Assembly (NCBI GenBank): GCA_003153555.1
Contig: PLZS01000107.1
Coordinates: 1 to 47,471, forward strand
DNA: 47,471 nucleotides
Source: Candidatus Melainabacteria bacterium
GTDB taxonomy: Bacteria > Cyanobacteriota > Vampirovibrionia > Obscuribacterales > Obscuribacteraceae
Direction of reading: 5' to 3'
Below the pieces are notes generated by a model. The model saw nothing but the letters and a program-made list of their open reading frames with translations, did not search any database and was not told where the DNA came from. Positions within the stretch are counted from its first letter, which is position 1, and the number at the start of each line of letters is the position of its first letter. The translations under genes and the position numbers were made by a program. Below, piece by piece: positions 34,496 to 43,057 of this stretch.

Positions 34496-35194
34496 TCAAG
34501 GAACGGCGATGTCGCCCTGAGTGTTGACGTCGACGTGGGCGCTGCGGATGCCTTTGCTGACTATGAACGAGGAGGCATGCAGGGGCAGCCCTTGCGGGTC
34601 AAACGTGACCGACCCAATAATGTTCACTCCCTTCGGCAGCAGAACCTCTTCTACAGTCTTTTCCTCGTCCTTTATTTCATACGCTCCTGGAGCCTTATCC
34701 GTCGAGGTCCGACTGGTCAGGGTAATGTTGACTTGATGCTGCTTTGCGAGACCTTTGCAACGGATTAAATCATTGACCAAGTCAACGGACGTATTCTTGA
34801 CCGCCAACGTGGTGGTTGCATGATCCACCACCCGAAGGGCGAAGAAGGGCAGCGCTATAAACATCGCCCCAAAAACAGACGTTTCGACTTTCCTCAACAA
34901 GGGCCAATTGACGATCGCTTCAAACGTTCGAGCAAATAGGTTAGCCTTCTTTTTTTCTTGATCTGCCAAAGCGGTAAAGTTTCGTGGTTCCACTGGTGCC
35001 GTCGTTTCGGCCACGTTTAGTTCACAAATCAAAGTATAAGCTTCTTTGAAAGCCTTGTGCCCTGATAAATTATGCTTGACATCAAGCCGGAAATGGCTAC
35101 AATGATGGCACTTCGGTATTACTAACCAACCAAATAATGTGTACAGCAACCACCTGGTTGCGGCACCCCCGCGATTCCAATTCCACCTTACCAC
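34496..35194 (-). CDS. Non-canonical GspH/FimT-like pilin with N-terminal extension
   Basis: The C-terminal half (about 125-232) resembles a GspH/FimT pseudopilin: a hydrophobic helix (FGAMFIALPFFALRVV), then DLVNDLIRCKGLAKQHQVNITL and GVNIIGSVTFDPQGLPLHA. No G/xxxxE prepilin site precedes the helix; instead there is a 90-residue N-terminal part with a KCHHC cysteine/histidine cluster. So it may be an inserted or fused protein that is not processed as a pilin, or an annotation start error. GTG 35194 is the furthest possible start with poor ribosome site; TTG/GTG starts around 35031 and 35011 are alternatives. It lies upstream in the pilin operon and divergent from the TPR gene. Confidence 0.55.
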   Translation of the reverse strand: MVRWNWNRGGAATRWLLYTLFGWLVIPKCHHCSHFRLDVKHNLSGHKAFKEAYTLICELNVAETTAPVEPRNFTALADQEKKKANLFARTFEAIVNWPLLRKVETSVFGAMFIALPFFALRVVDHATTTLAVKNTSVDLVNDLIRCKGLAKQHQVNITLTSRTSTDKAPGAYEIKDEEKTVEEVLLPKGVNIIGSVTFDPQGLPLHASSFIVSKGIRSAHVDVNTQGDIAVP

Positions 35195-35256
35195 CGGAAT
35201 GATTCTGCGCCTTCACCAGCTTCGGCTCCCTTCGCCAAGCGTTTGAGGTATCTACT

Positions 35257-36060
35257 ATGCAAATGTCCGCAACAATGCCCTCAGTCATGCTAGAGAACAA
35301 ATTACCAAAGAAAGAAATGACTGCCGTTCACGATCTCGGCCTTTTACTCAAACGAATTATTCAGACGAACACTGGCGAGCATCCCTGCTATCCCCTCACT
35401 CCCCTTACCGCAGACCCTGCTGATTGGGCTACTTACAAAGTGGCCGCAGAAATCGCATTGCAGCACGGCAAGAAGAGAGAAGCCGAAACCGCTTGGTTGA
35501 AGGCTTTGAACATCGCAAATCAATTCCCTCCCAATGACGCACGAGTTCCATATACACTCGAAAGTCTCGCCAATTTTTATCTAGCTGAAGGAAGACTTGA
35601 TCAAGCTGAACAATATTTGAAGCAATCGTTGCAAGCAATCGAAATTGTTTTCGGTCACAGCAATGTAAAAGTAGCCCTTGGCTTGAACAGCTTAGCTGGA
35701 CTTTACTATGAGCAAAGAAGATATGTTGAAGCCGTACCATACGGAATTCGCATGCTCACGATTTACAACAAAATTTATGGTGGAGACCACGCTGATGTTG
35801 GCATGGCTGCCAACAATCTAGCTATGCTCTATCATGCGCAACTGAAGTACGAACTTGCAGAAATGATGTACGAGAGAGCGTTGCCTATTCGCAAACGTGC
35901 ACTCGGCATACAAAATCCTCAGTACCAGGCCCTGATCGAAAACTATGCAAATCTACTAGCCTCAACCGGTCGTGCAGAGAAAGCCGACGCCCTGAAAGCG
36001 GAGAATCGTCCAGCCGATGGATGGAAAATGTTCGAATGCAGAGTTCCACTGGCCAGTTAG
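35257..36060 (+). CDS. TPR protein, kinesin-light-chain type
   Basis: The 267-residue cytoplasmic protein has about four TPR units of the 42-residue kinesin-light-chain type: TLESLANFYLAEGRLDQAEQ, GLNSLAGLYYEQRRYVEAV, AANNLAMLYHAQLKYELAE and ENYANLLASTGRAEKA. Such arrays bind partner peptides; no partner is obvious. GAGG lies ten bases upstream of the ATG. A strong terminator follows at 36097. Confidence 0.85.
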   Translation: MQMSATMPSVMLENKLPKKEMTAVHDLGLLLKRIIQTNTGEHPCYPLTPLTADPADWATYKVAAEIALQHGKKREAETAWLKALNIANQFPPNDARVPYTLESLANFYLAEGRLDQAEQYLKQSLQAIEIVFGHSNVKVALGLNSLAGLYYEQRRYVEAVPYGIRMLTIYNKIYGGDHADVGMAANNLAMLYHAQLKYELAEMMYERALPIRKRALGIQNPQYQALIENYANLLASTGRAEKADALKAENRPADGWKMFECRVPLAS

Positions 36061-36096
36061 AATAAACGCTGGCTAATCGCCACTCTAAAAATTTAC

Positions 36097-36126
36097 CGCG
36101 GCAGGTGCCAACGCCTGCCGCGTTTT
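36097..36126 (+). terminator. Rho-independent terminator
   Basis: A perfect 9-bp stem CGCGGCAGG (36097-36105) / CCTGCCGCG (36114-36122) with an 8-base loop is followed by TTTT. It lies about 35 bases after the stop of the kinesin-light-chain-type TPR gene. Confidence 0.85.
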
Positions 36127-36313
36127 ATTGAAAAACCAAAATACGATAATGCACCACATGCGGTGCAGCACCAAAGCCGCCTGCTATGGGTCCGAATAAA
36201 TTGTTTCGTGATTGTGATGTCAATTAAGTGTTATACCTCAACTAAGGGATAGACGTTTAGGCGCAAAATTTACGACCATTGCGAAGCCGCATCAGTTAAC
36301 ACTTTCTGCAAGT

Positions 36314-36342
36314 TTGATGACACAAAAACAGCACTATATTAT
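36314..36342 (+). promoter_or_regulatory. Candidate sigma-70-type promoter of the secreted TPR protein
   Basis: TTGATG (36314-36319) and TATTAT (36337-36342) are separated by 17 bases. The gene starts about 260 bases downstream. Sequence resemblance only. Confidence 0.35.
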
Positions 36343-36603
36343 TAGCCGCACGTAAGAGTGGAATTAACGCGATCGCACTTTTTACAATGTCGCGTATGCG
36401 TGAACAGACCGATGCTTACAGGTGCTAATGCAGCCTGGTTTACTACATTCACTCTTTACTCCTGCGTGGAATCGGAGATAGAATTCCGCCATTCAATCGC
36501 AAAAGGCACGATTGCCCGGATTTAGAAATAACATTGGCACACTGCCCGAATAAGTTGTTCGCTGAGCAATCTGATCGCGAACATCAGATAAGAGGAGAAT
36601 TTT

Positions 36604-38484
36604 ATGAGACTTACTAATAAGTTGGCGATTCTGAGCGCCTTGGTCGCTTTGACGCCGTGCATTATCGCTGCTTCGCCGAACGCTGCAAAGGCAGCGACGA
36701 AGCGACTGACAGCAAAAATCAATCACGAAGTAATGACGGCCGACGACCTGATGATGAAAGGCAAATTTGCAAATGCCGCCGAGCTCTATCATGACGCTTT
36801 GAATAAGGACAGTAAAAACATCAATGCAACGAACGGGTACGGAATGGCGCTAGGACGCCAATTCAAACTTGATGCCGCGCAAGAACAGTTCCTGAAAACA
36901 ATAACAGCGGATCCACAAAATGCTCAAGCACACTTGGGAATGGCGATGATCGCACTGAATCGTTTGCAATCTTCATCTAACACAATTCGCAAGAGCCGCG
37001 AAGCAATGCTAAAGGAAGCAGAGAGTCAATGCAGAATGGCTCTGGACCTAGACCGCGGATCACCTGAGGCGCATTATTGGCTTGGACAAACTCTAAAGGA
37101 ACAAGGACTGTTAGCAGAGGCCGCTAATTCCTTTGGCGACGCGATTAAAGCCGATGCCAAATACTCCGAAGCATATTCCGGATTGGCAATGGTCAAACTT
37201 GCTCAAAACAGCCCACTTGAAGCAATCAGCAATTTCCAACTAGCAATAAAGTTGAACACTGGCAATTCGACCGCTCACTTTGGACTTGGCAAAGCAATGC
37301 TTCAACAAGGTCAAGTTGATGGTGCAATAAAAGAATTCAATACTGCCATGTATCAGAACAGAAACAGCGCCCCGACTCATCTTGCACTCGGCGAGGCATA
37401 CAACCAACAAGGCAATTACGTCGCAGCGATCAAGCAATTTCAAGAATCCATTCGCATCAAACCAGAAAATTCTGACGCATATTTGAACATCGCCGGCATT
37501 CGAGAATCTCGCGGTGACATCGAACACTCCATGGCAGAACTCCGTTCAGCGCTTGAGTTGATGCCCAATAATGCTGACCTGTATCAGCGAATTGCAGAAG
37601 ATAACATACGCCTAGAAAAGCTTGATGATGCAATCAAAAACTTTGATCAAGTCATGACGCTTAACCCCAGTAGTTCTGCAGCCGCGAAAGGGATTACTCG
37701 AGCATATTACCTGAAGAGTCAAAAAGAAGCAGCTGGAGCGTTCTTCGTTTCCAATGAATTCGAAAACGCAGTGCACATGATGGATAAGGCAATTGCTCTA
37801 AATCCAAATGACATGGAGCTGCGACTCGCTCAAGCAAAATTGCGCTCATTGTCGGGACAAAAAGTTAATCTCGCATCGATTGGTGCTCCACGCACAGACG
37901 GAGAGAGAGTCGCATATGCCGAGGCTTTACTGGCCCAGAACAAGTTTGCCGAAGCTCAGGAACAGATGAATTTGGTCATCGGTTCAGCAAGCAATGCAAA
38001 GCAAGCATTTGCAGTAGCTGACCTTGCCCTATTGATCAAAGACTTAGGTGATGCTGAAGCAGCTTATAAAAAGGCTGCCACTATGGCCGGTGCAGAAGCA
38101 CGTGCTAAACGAGGACTCGATCAGGTGGCCAAAGCTCATGAAATTGCTAGACAAGACCTCACACTTGCAAATGATTTAGCTCGCAGAAATCAACTTGCCA
38201 GTGCCGTCGACAAATATCACTCGTCAATATTCTCAGACCCTAAAGGTGCAAATGCTCGTGTAGGACTTGCACAGGTACTTGAGCGACTGCAACCGACTGG
38301 ATCGCAAGGTCTGAAAGAAGCCGCTGTTCAGTACCGCGCATACATCACTCTGACTCCCACGTTGCCTGCAAAGGACGTAGAAAAGCTGAACAAGCGAATC
38401 GTAAAACTTGAGGAAAAAGCGAGCAAAGTAGAAGTGAAGGAAAAGAGAATAGCAAGCGCAATCCCTGTTCAGAAGAAGTCGTAG
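36604..38484 (+). CDS. Exported multi-TPR protein
   Basis: The 626-residue protein starts with a signal peptide (LAILSALVALTPCIIAASP) and is otherwise nearly all TPR: at least eight units of about 34 residues between 40 and 400 (for example GKFANAAELYHDALNKDSKN, GLLAEAANSFGDAIKADAKY and GDIEHSMAELRSALELMPNN), then further helices. It may be a periplasmic scaffold or docking protein; no partner can be read. A very good AGAGGAG lies seven bases before the ATG, and the gene ends at a strong terminator (38506-38544). Confidence 0.85.
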   Translation: MRLTNKLAILSALVALTPCIIAASPNAAKAATKRLTAKINHEVMTADDLMMKGKFANAAELYHDALNKDSKNINATNGYGMALGRQFKLDAAQEQFLKTITADPQNAQAHLGMAMIALNRLQSSSNTIRKSREAMLKEAESQCRMALDLDRGSPEAHYWLGQTLKEQGLLAEAANSFGDAIKADAKYSEAYSGLAMVKLAQNSPLEAISNFQLAIKLNTGNSTAHFGLGKAMLQQGQVDGAIKEFNTAMYQNRNSAPTHLALGEAYNQQGNYVAAIKQFQESIRIKPENSDAYLNIAGIRESRGDIEHSMAELRSALELMPNNADLYQRIAEDNIRLEKLDDAIKNFDQVMTLNPSSSAAAKGITRAYYLKSQKEAAGAFFVSNEFENAVHMMDKAIALNPNDMELRLAQAKLRSLSGQKVNLASIGAPRTDGERVAYAEALLAQNKFAEAQEQMNLVIGSASNAKQAFAVADLALLIKDLGDAEAAYKKAATMAGAEARAKRGLDQVAKAHEIARQDLTLANDLARRNQLASAVDKYHSSIFSDPKGANARVGLAQVLERLQPTGSQGLKEAAVQYRAYITLTPTLPAKDVEKLNKRIVKLEEKASKVEVKEKRIASAIPVQKKS

Positions 38485-38505
38485 TACCTCCGACTTTCTC
38501 TCTTA

Positions 38506-38544
38506 AAGAAGTGCCTTCGATTCAACCGGAGGCACTTCTTTTTT
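38506..38544 (+). terminator. Rho-independent terminator
   Basis: An 11-bp stem AAGAAGTGCCT (38506-38516) / AGGCACTTCTT (38530-38540) is followed by TTTT, about 20 bases after the exported TPR gene. The AA/TT symmetry allows use in both directions, for the convergent gene at 38620 as well. Confidence 0.88.
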
Positions 38545-38619
38545 CGATGCCGGCTTGCGCGCCTGTGAAAAAACAAAATGATCAAGTAATTCAAATCAAT
38601 GTCAGCCAACCTCTGTTGT

Positions 38620-39138
38620 CTATGGTTTCAGCCTATCCACCACAGCTTGCTGATCTTTATAAAAGTCCTTCATACCTTGGGAGCCCAACGAATAGCCGAG
38701 ATAAGCTGCTCCGCCCTCAACGGCTATAGCTGCACCAACAGTACCGACCGGGCCGGCCATGCTCGCTACGGCCTCAATCGGAAGCCCAGGAAGAATAGCC
38801 ACTGCCGCTCCTGTCAAACCCATCATCACACCATTCACTGCGGCGTCAGTGTTAATTGTATTTTGCTTAGCAGTCTGATCGTTTCCACTAAAAAGATTCA
38901 CAAAAACAAGGTCTTGTTTAGTCAATGTGTTGTCACCGGCAAAGGGTTGCGATTCGGAGATTTTATGCATGGCGTCATAATTGTCTGCAAGAAATTGACC
39001 AACCTCCTTTTGTCTAGGTCCAAGTTTTTCGTATTTGGCAATGTCGACTAGGTTTAAAACTCCGCTATGGTCAGGATTGATTTGATCGAAATCTTGAAGT
39101 GCTTCACTGGTAAGTCTATGGGCTAATTCATTTGCCAT
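38620..39138 (-). CDS. Protein of unknown function with EF-hand-like start and glycine-rich hydrophobic region
   Basis: The 172-residue protein has an EF-hand-like sequence near its start (FDQINPDHSGVLNLVDI; D-N-D-S-G spacing is close to but not a perfect loop) and, from about residue 100, a Gly/Ala-rich hydrophobic stretch (GVMMGLTGAAVAILPGLPI and AGPVGTVGAAIAVEGGAAYLG) that may insert in a membrane. There is no signal peptide. I do not recognise a family; gly-rich segments of this kind also occur in secreted effectors. AGAGGATC precedes the ATG. Confidence 0.62.
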   Translation of the reverse strand: MANELAHRLTSEALQDFDQINPDHSGVLNLVDIAKYEKLGPRQKEVGQFLADNYDAMHKISESQPFAGDNTLTKQDLVFVNLFSGNDQTAKQNTINTDAAVNGVMMGLTGAAVAILPGLPIEAVASMAGPVGTVGAAIAVEGGAAYLGYSLGSQGMKDFYKDQQAVVDRLKP

Positions 39139-39364
39139 TCAATTGATCCTCTTTTTACTGGCGGTCAAAGTCAATCTAACTAGAAGACTGTGTCAGCACA
39201 GTAACCTGACTGTGTCACAGTTGTGGCAAGGATGTAATTATTGCTCTCCAGCAAGCAGTGATCAACGATGGTGACAAGTTCGACAACCGAGTAAAAGTTC
39301 AACCACTGGCTGTAGAATTTTGGATACGCGACGCTCCGAGTAGCTCTCTTGGATCTTTCCCCAA

Positions 39365-40177
39365 CTATTTATTGGGCTCGGTGAAGGCATCTATAAACTC
39401 CTCGAACCTTTTCTTCTGCTTTTTTGATACCAAAACATCCATTCGCTCTTCAGTGACTTTGTAACCTGTGGGGTAAGTGAAGAGCGATGTGTCTGCTTTA
39501 TTTTTCAATATAGACAGAGTTCGATAGATATATGTAGCACCGCCGTCGGTGGTCAAATTGGCCAGTTCAGTCGGAAATCCACCGCAGTACGGAAGCGTGT
39601 ACAATCCAGTGACAACCTTCTTAACCTCTTCGCTCATCACTACGTCTGTGGCGCATTTTAGACGCATTGATGCAAGCTGTTTTTTTTCTGCAGCTCTAAA
39701 AAAAACGGGTTCATTGTTACCGTAATATGCTCCATGAAGTTTGACTTCAAACTGTTGACACTTCGTTTTCAGGATCGGATCGTAAAATGTAGACTTGGTT
39801 CCTGTCAGCATTTCGCCCCTGCCTTTGAATATTTTCAGACCACTTCGCGGCCAGTCATTCAAACTCGTTTCAAAGGCAAGGTTTTCAGGTTTGTTAAAGG
39901 CAACAACTTTCCAACTTGGTTTGCAAGCGATGATGGTCAAATCACCGCCATTAGCAACAAACTTTATGCCATCGTCGGCGATGTATAGTGTCACAGGCCC
40001 AAAGTGGTCCGTCTGCTGCTTAATTACCCAGACTTCCTTTTGGGTGTTGTTAGCATTTGCAGGTACTAGAAGAACAACGAAAATCAGGCCAGCGACTAAG
40101 ATGTTACGAAACAGGACGCTACAAAAGTGCGATTGAGGAATTATCTTTTGTCGATTCTTCTCAATAATTACATTCAT
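39365..40177 (-). CDS. Exported protein of unknown function, full-length member of a tandem paralogue pair
   Basis: From ATG 40177 the 270-residue product has an N-terminal hydrophobic export segment (ILVAGLIFVVLLVPANA). The mature part has conserved motifs shared with the truncated neighbour: DPILKTKCQQF, EPVFFRAAEKK, RLKCATDV, GFPTELANL, FTYPTGYKVTEERMDVLVSKKQKKRFEEFIDAF. I do not recognise a family. Two conserved Cys suggest a disulfide. It may be an extracytoplasmic protein of lineage-specific type. The ribosome site is weak and a longer reading to 40246 is possible. Confidence 0.68.
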   Translation of the reverse strand: MNVIIEKNRQKIIPQSHFCSVLFRNILVAGLIFVVLLVPANANNTQKEVWVIKQQTDHFGPVTLYIADDGIKFVANGGDLTIIACKPSWKVVAFNKPENLAFETSLNDWPRSGLKIFKGRGEMLTGTKSTFYDPILKTKCQQFEVKLHGAYYGNNEPVFFRAAEKKQLASMRLKCATDVVMSEEVKKVVTGLYTLPYCGGFPTELANLTTDGGATYIYRTLSILKNKADTSLFTYPTGYKVTEERMDVLVSKKQKKRFEEFIDAFTEPNK

Positions 40178-40255
40178 ATTTGAATTGTAGCAACGTAACG
40201 AACAATAGTGATAGCAGACACGACCAACTGCCTTAGCGGGAGGCATGGGAGGCTT

Positions 40256-40765
40256 TTAGTGGGGAGGCTTCTTGTTAGGGGTACTAGTCGAATCGGGTGC
40301 TAACAGGACATCAAAGTAGTCTTTTAGATTCGCTTCCTGCTTTTTTGTAATCAAAAGATCAGTCATGCCTGGTGCTTTATTGAAGCCCTTTGGATAAACA
40401 AAAAAGTCGTCCCTGATCTTGGTATTAGATGCAGCGGTGGTAAAGTAACTTCTATCCACGCTTCCATCACTAAGTTCACGAGCCAGTTCCAATGGCACTC
40501 CGCTAAATTCATCTTGATTGTAGACGCCAGACAAAAACCTTTGCGCCTCGCTTCGAACAGCGACAGACGTCGTACACTTATATCTGTTTTTCACAACTTC
40601 CTTTTTCTTGACTGATCGAAACAGCAACGGTTCATCAGAACCAACATACTGTTTCTCTGGCGTGCCTCTAGTTTGAACGAGCAAACAATCCATTTTTAAA
40701 ATCGGATCTTTCACAACAGATCGCGTTCCGCGGATAAATTTGGTATGACTGCCCAGCAACCCCAA
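40256..40765 (-). pseudogene. 5'-truncated paralogue of the gene at 39365-40177
   Basis: The 169-residue frame aligns to the C-terminal two thirds of the adjacent protein: DPILKMDC versus DPILKTKC, EPLLFRSVKKKE versus EPVFFRAAEKKQ, YKCTTSVAV versus LKCATDVVM, GVPLELARELSDG versus GFPTELANLTTDG, and FVYPKGFNKAPGMTDLLITKKQE versus its partner. About 125 N-terminal residues including the export signal are missing, and an in-frame TAG stands two codons before the only (TTG) start at 40765. It is best read as a decayed tandem copy, although expression of a shortened intracellular protein cannot be excluded. Confidence 0.6.
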
Positions 40766-40844
40766 TCCTTTCTAATGATTATGTCGCATTTACAAAAAGG
40801 ATGGCGAATAAGTGCGCAAGCCACGACTGTAGCGCTACTAAACT

Positions 40845-42566
40845 CTAGGCGGTCTGGACTTGTGACGATGCTTCGAGTCCAAGCTCTTTAATCATCTGCT
40901 GGCGCATCACAAACTTTTGACACTTGCCCGTCACCGTCATTGGAAACTCGGTAACCACTTTTACGTGTCGAGGCACTTTAAAATAGCCGATTCTTTCCTT
41001 GAGCCATTCGCGCACTGCCTCAGGCTCCAAGGACTCGCTCTGTTTGACCATTATCCAAGCAGCCACGTCTTCACCAAGGCGCGCATCGGGGATTCCAAAC
41101 ACTTGCGCTTGGGCGATACTCGCATGTTCGTGCAAGACTTCTTCAATTTCGCGGGGATAGATATTTTCGCCACCACGAATAATCATGTCCTTCTTCCGTC
41201 CTGTGATGTTGATGAATCCTTCAGCATTCATTACACCAAGATCTCCTGAATGCAACCAACCATTTTTGTCGATCGCATCAGCGGTTGCTTGAGGATTATT
41301 CCAATACCCAAGCATGACTCCATGTCCACGACAGCAAATTTCACCTTGCTCGCCTCGCGGTAACACTTCTCCGGTGAGCGGATCAACGACTTTGAGCTCA
41401 AGACCAGGAATAACTTTACCGACTGTTGTGGATCTAATCTCCAAGCTATCATTGCTGGTGGTGGCAGTCATCAAAGGTGATGCCTCTGTAAGTCCATAGA
41501 GAATAACGATCTCTTCCATTTTCATGCGGTCAGCCACACGTCGCATCAGCTGCACTGGACATGGCGCACCAGCCATGAAGCCACCGCGCAGAGAGGAAAC
41601 ATCAAAACTATCAAACTCTGGATGTTCCAACTCGCCGATAAACATCGTTGGCACACCAGAGATGTGCGTGCATTTTTCAGCTTGCACCGCGTGTAGTACC
41701 GCCGTATCATCGTAGAATGGGCTTGGAACAATGACAGCACCGCCGACAGCGAGGGTGGCAAGGCTCGAACTAATCATGCCGCCACAATGGTAGAACGGCA
41801 TCGGCACACAAAACCTCGAAGTGGGTCCTAGTCCCATCGCCTGGGCAGCGAGAAGCGCATTGTTTAGCAAGTTGTGGTGACTTAGTGTCACGCCTTTTGG
41901 CAGTCCTGTAGTACCCGATGTGTACTGAATATTTACCGGATCATCAAATTGGAGCTTTCCTTCCCGTTCAACAAGCTTTGCCGCGGGCAACTCAGCACCC
42001 ATGGCGGTGACCTGATCGAAACTCAATAATCGTCCAGGAAGTTTGGAGTGGACGCCGATCACTACGATCTGCTCTAAGTTAGGCAACTTAGCGGAAGGCT
42101 TTTCATCGCCGGCAACAAAAAACGTTGGGGCTAATTCCTCGAGCATCGCTAGGTAATCACTCGATCTGTGCTTTTGAATGACAACAAGCACCTTTACTCC
42201 AGATTGGCTCAGAACGTATTCCAATTCTGAAGTTCGATAGCCGGGGTTGATGTTCACCAAAATAGCGCCGACTTTGGCAGCAGCTAGTTGAGTGACAATC
42301 CATTCGGCGTTATTAGTGGACCAGATACCAATCCGATCACCGCGTTCAATACCAAGCCGCAGCAGCCCACAAGCAAAGAGATTGACGCGCTCTAAAAGCT
42401 GAGCATAGGTCATTCTTATGTTCTGTTGGACACTAATCAAAGCTTCCGCGTCTTTGCGACTAGCGACAATCTCATCGAAAAATTTGCCAAGCGTGCTGCC
42501 CACGAGTGGCTCAGTGCTAATGCCATGGTCGTAGCTTAGTGCTGCTTGTTTCGACCCGTCATTCAC
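40845..42566 (-). CDS. AMP-forming acyl-CoA synthetase, medium/long-chain type
   Basis: The 573-residue enzyme has the ANL motifs NIQYTSGTTGLPKGVTLSH (P-loop), LYGLTEASP, LHSGDLGVMNAEGF, GRKKDMIIRGGENIYPREIEE (hinge) and TVTGKCQKF with the catalytic Lys. It converts fatty or other carboxylic acids to CoA thioesters. Sequence style (VNINPGYRTSELEYVL, NIYPRE) matches acyl-CoA synthetases close to FadD/YngI. It is not part of the biosynthetic operon at 7145-14853. It stands alone with a tail-to-tail or convergent neighbourhood and a small exported protein upstream. Confidence 0.93.
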   Translation of the reverse strand: MNDGSKQAALSYDHGISTEPLVGSTLGKFFDEIVASRKDAEALISVQQNIRMTYAQLLERVNLFACGLLRLGIERGDRIGIWSTNNAEWIVTQLAAAKVGAILVNINPGYRTSELEYVLSQSGVKVLVVIQKHRSSDYLAMLEELAPTFFVAGDEKPSAKLPNLEQIVVIGVHSKLPGRLLSFDQVTAMGAELPAAKLVEREGKLQFDDPVNIQYTSGTTGLPKGVTLSHHNLLNNALLAAQAMGLGPTSRFCVPMPFYHCGGMISSSLATLAVGGAVIVPSPFYDDTAVLHAVQAEKCTHISGVPTMFIGELEHPEFDSFDVSSLRGGFMAGAPCPVQLMRRVADRMKMEEIVILYGLTEASPLMTATTSNDSLEIRSTTVGKVIPGLELKVVDPLTGEVLPRGEQGEICCRGHGVMLGYWNNPQATADAIDKNGWLHSGDLGVMNAEGFINITGRKKDMIIRGGENIYPREIEEVLHEHASIAQAQVFGIPDARLGEDVAAWIMVKQSESLEPEAVREWLKERIGYFKVPRHVKVVTEFPMTVTGKCQKFVMRQQMIKELGLEASSQVQTA

Positions 42567-42594
42567 TTAAGAACGTTGCCTGAATAGTTGGGGA

Positions 42595-42900
42595 CTACAT
42601 TGGTAGAGCTGTAGAACCGCCGAGAATCATGACTCCGTCAAGATCCTTATGGGTTCGAACGACACGCTCTTGTTGCATTGCTGGTTTAACATTTTCTCGA
42701 CGCAACATCTTTTCGCGAGCCACTTGAGACTCGAGAATCAACTTGATGCCATTTTGAAGAGTAGGGTCACCGGTGTAGTGTGTTACTCCGGGCATACTCG
42801 CGAGAAGTTGAGTTTTAGGTTCATCTGCATTTACTGCGCCAAACGCTGAACAAAGGACCAGCGCGCCCAGTAGAGCAGCTCTTTTGATTACCATAGCCAT
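42595..42900 (-). CDS. Small exported protein of unknown function
   Basis: From ATG 42900, seven bases after AAAGAGG, the product is 101 residues with a signal peptide (KRAALLGALVLCSAFGAVNA). The mature part (about 75 residues) is charged and helical, with REKMLRRENVKPAMQQERVV, and ends HKDLDGVMILGGSTALPM. No recognisable domain. It precedes the acyl-CoA synthetase gene by 28 bases on the same strand and may be cotranscribed. Confidence 0.62.
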   Translation of the reverse strand: MAMVIKRAALLGALVLCSAFGAVNADEPKTQLLASMPGVTHYTGDPTLQNGIKLILESQVAREKMLRRENVKPAMQQERVVRTHKDLDGVMILGGSTALPM

Positions 42901-42959
42901 ACCAAAACCTCTTTGACTCCCAGGAGTATAGTTGTTCACCGGCTGTTGATACCGAATCT

Positions 42960-42989
42960 TTGAATGGTTTAAGATTTCGGTAGTATATT
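42960..42989 (+). promoter_or_regulatory. Candidate sigma-70-type promoter of the TPR gene at 43058
   Basis: TTGAAT (42960-42965) and TATATT (42984-42989) are separated by 18 bases, 68 bases before the ATG at 43058. Sequence resemblance only. Confidence 0.4.
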
Positions 42990-43057
42990 CAATAATGTCA
43001 AGCAGAAAAGGTGCCGGTGTGCGCTTTGACCCGGACGATAACCACTAGGTTCCCAAG

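Larger units (their letters stand above)
36061..36603. other. Long gene-free leader region of the secreted TPR protein
   Basis: About 540 bases separate the two TPR genes. The region begins with the terminator of the upstream gene (36097) and holds a candidate promoter at 36314-36342, which would give a 5' leader of about 250 bases. I see no gene; a short ATG frame of 13 codons at 36388 is not convincing. The length of the leader leaves room for an RNA element that I cannot identify. Confidence 0.5.

Noticed and set aside
36493..36792. Minus-strand 99-codon open frame over the start of the exported TPR gene
   Set aside because: It is antisense to the strongly supported signal peptide and first TPR, with no ribosome site.
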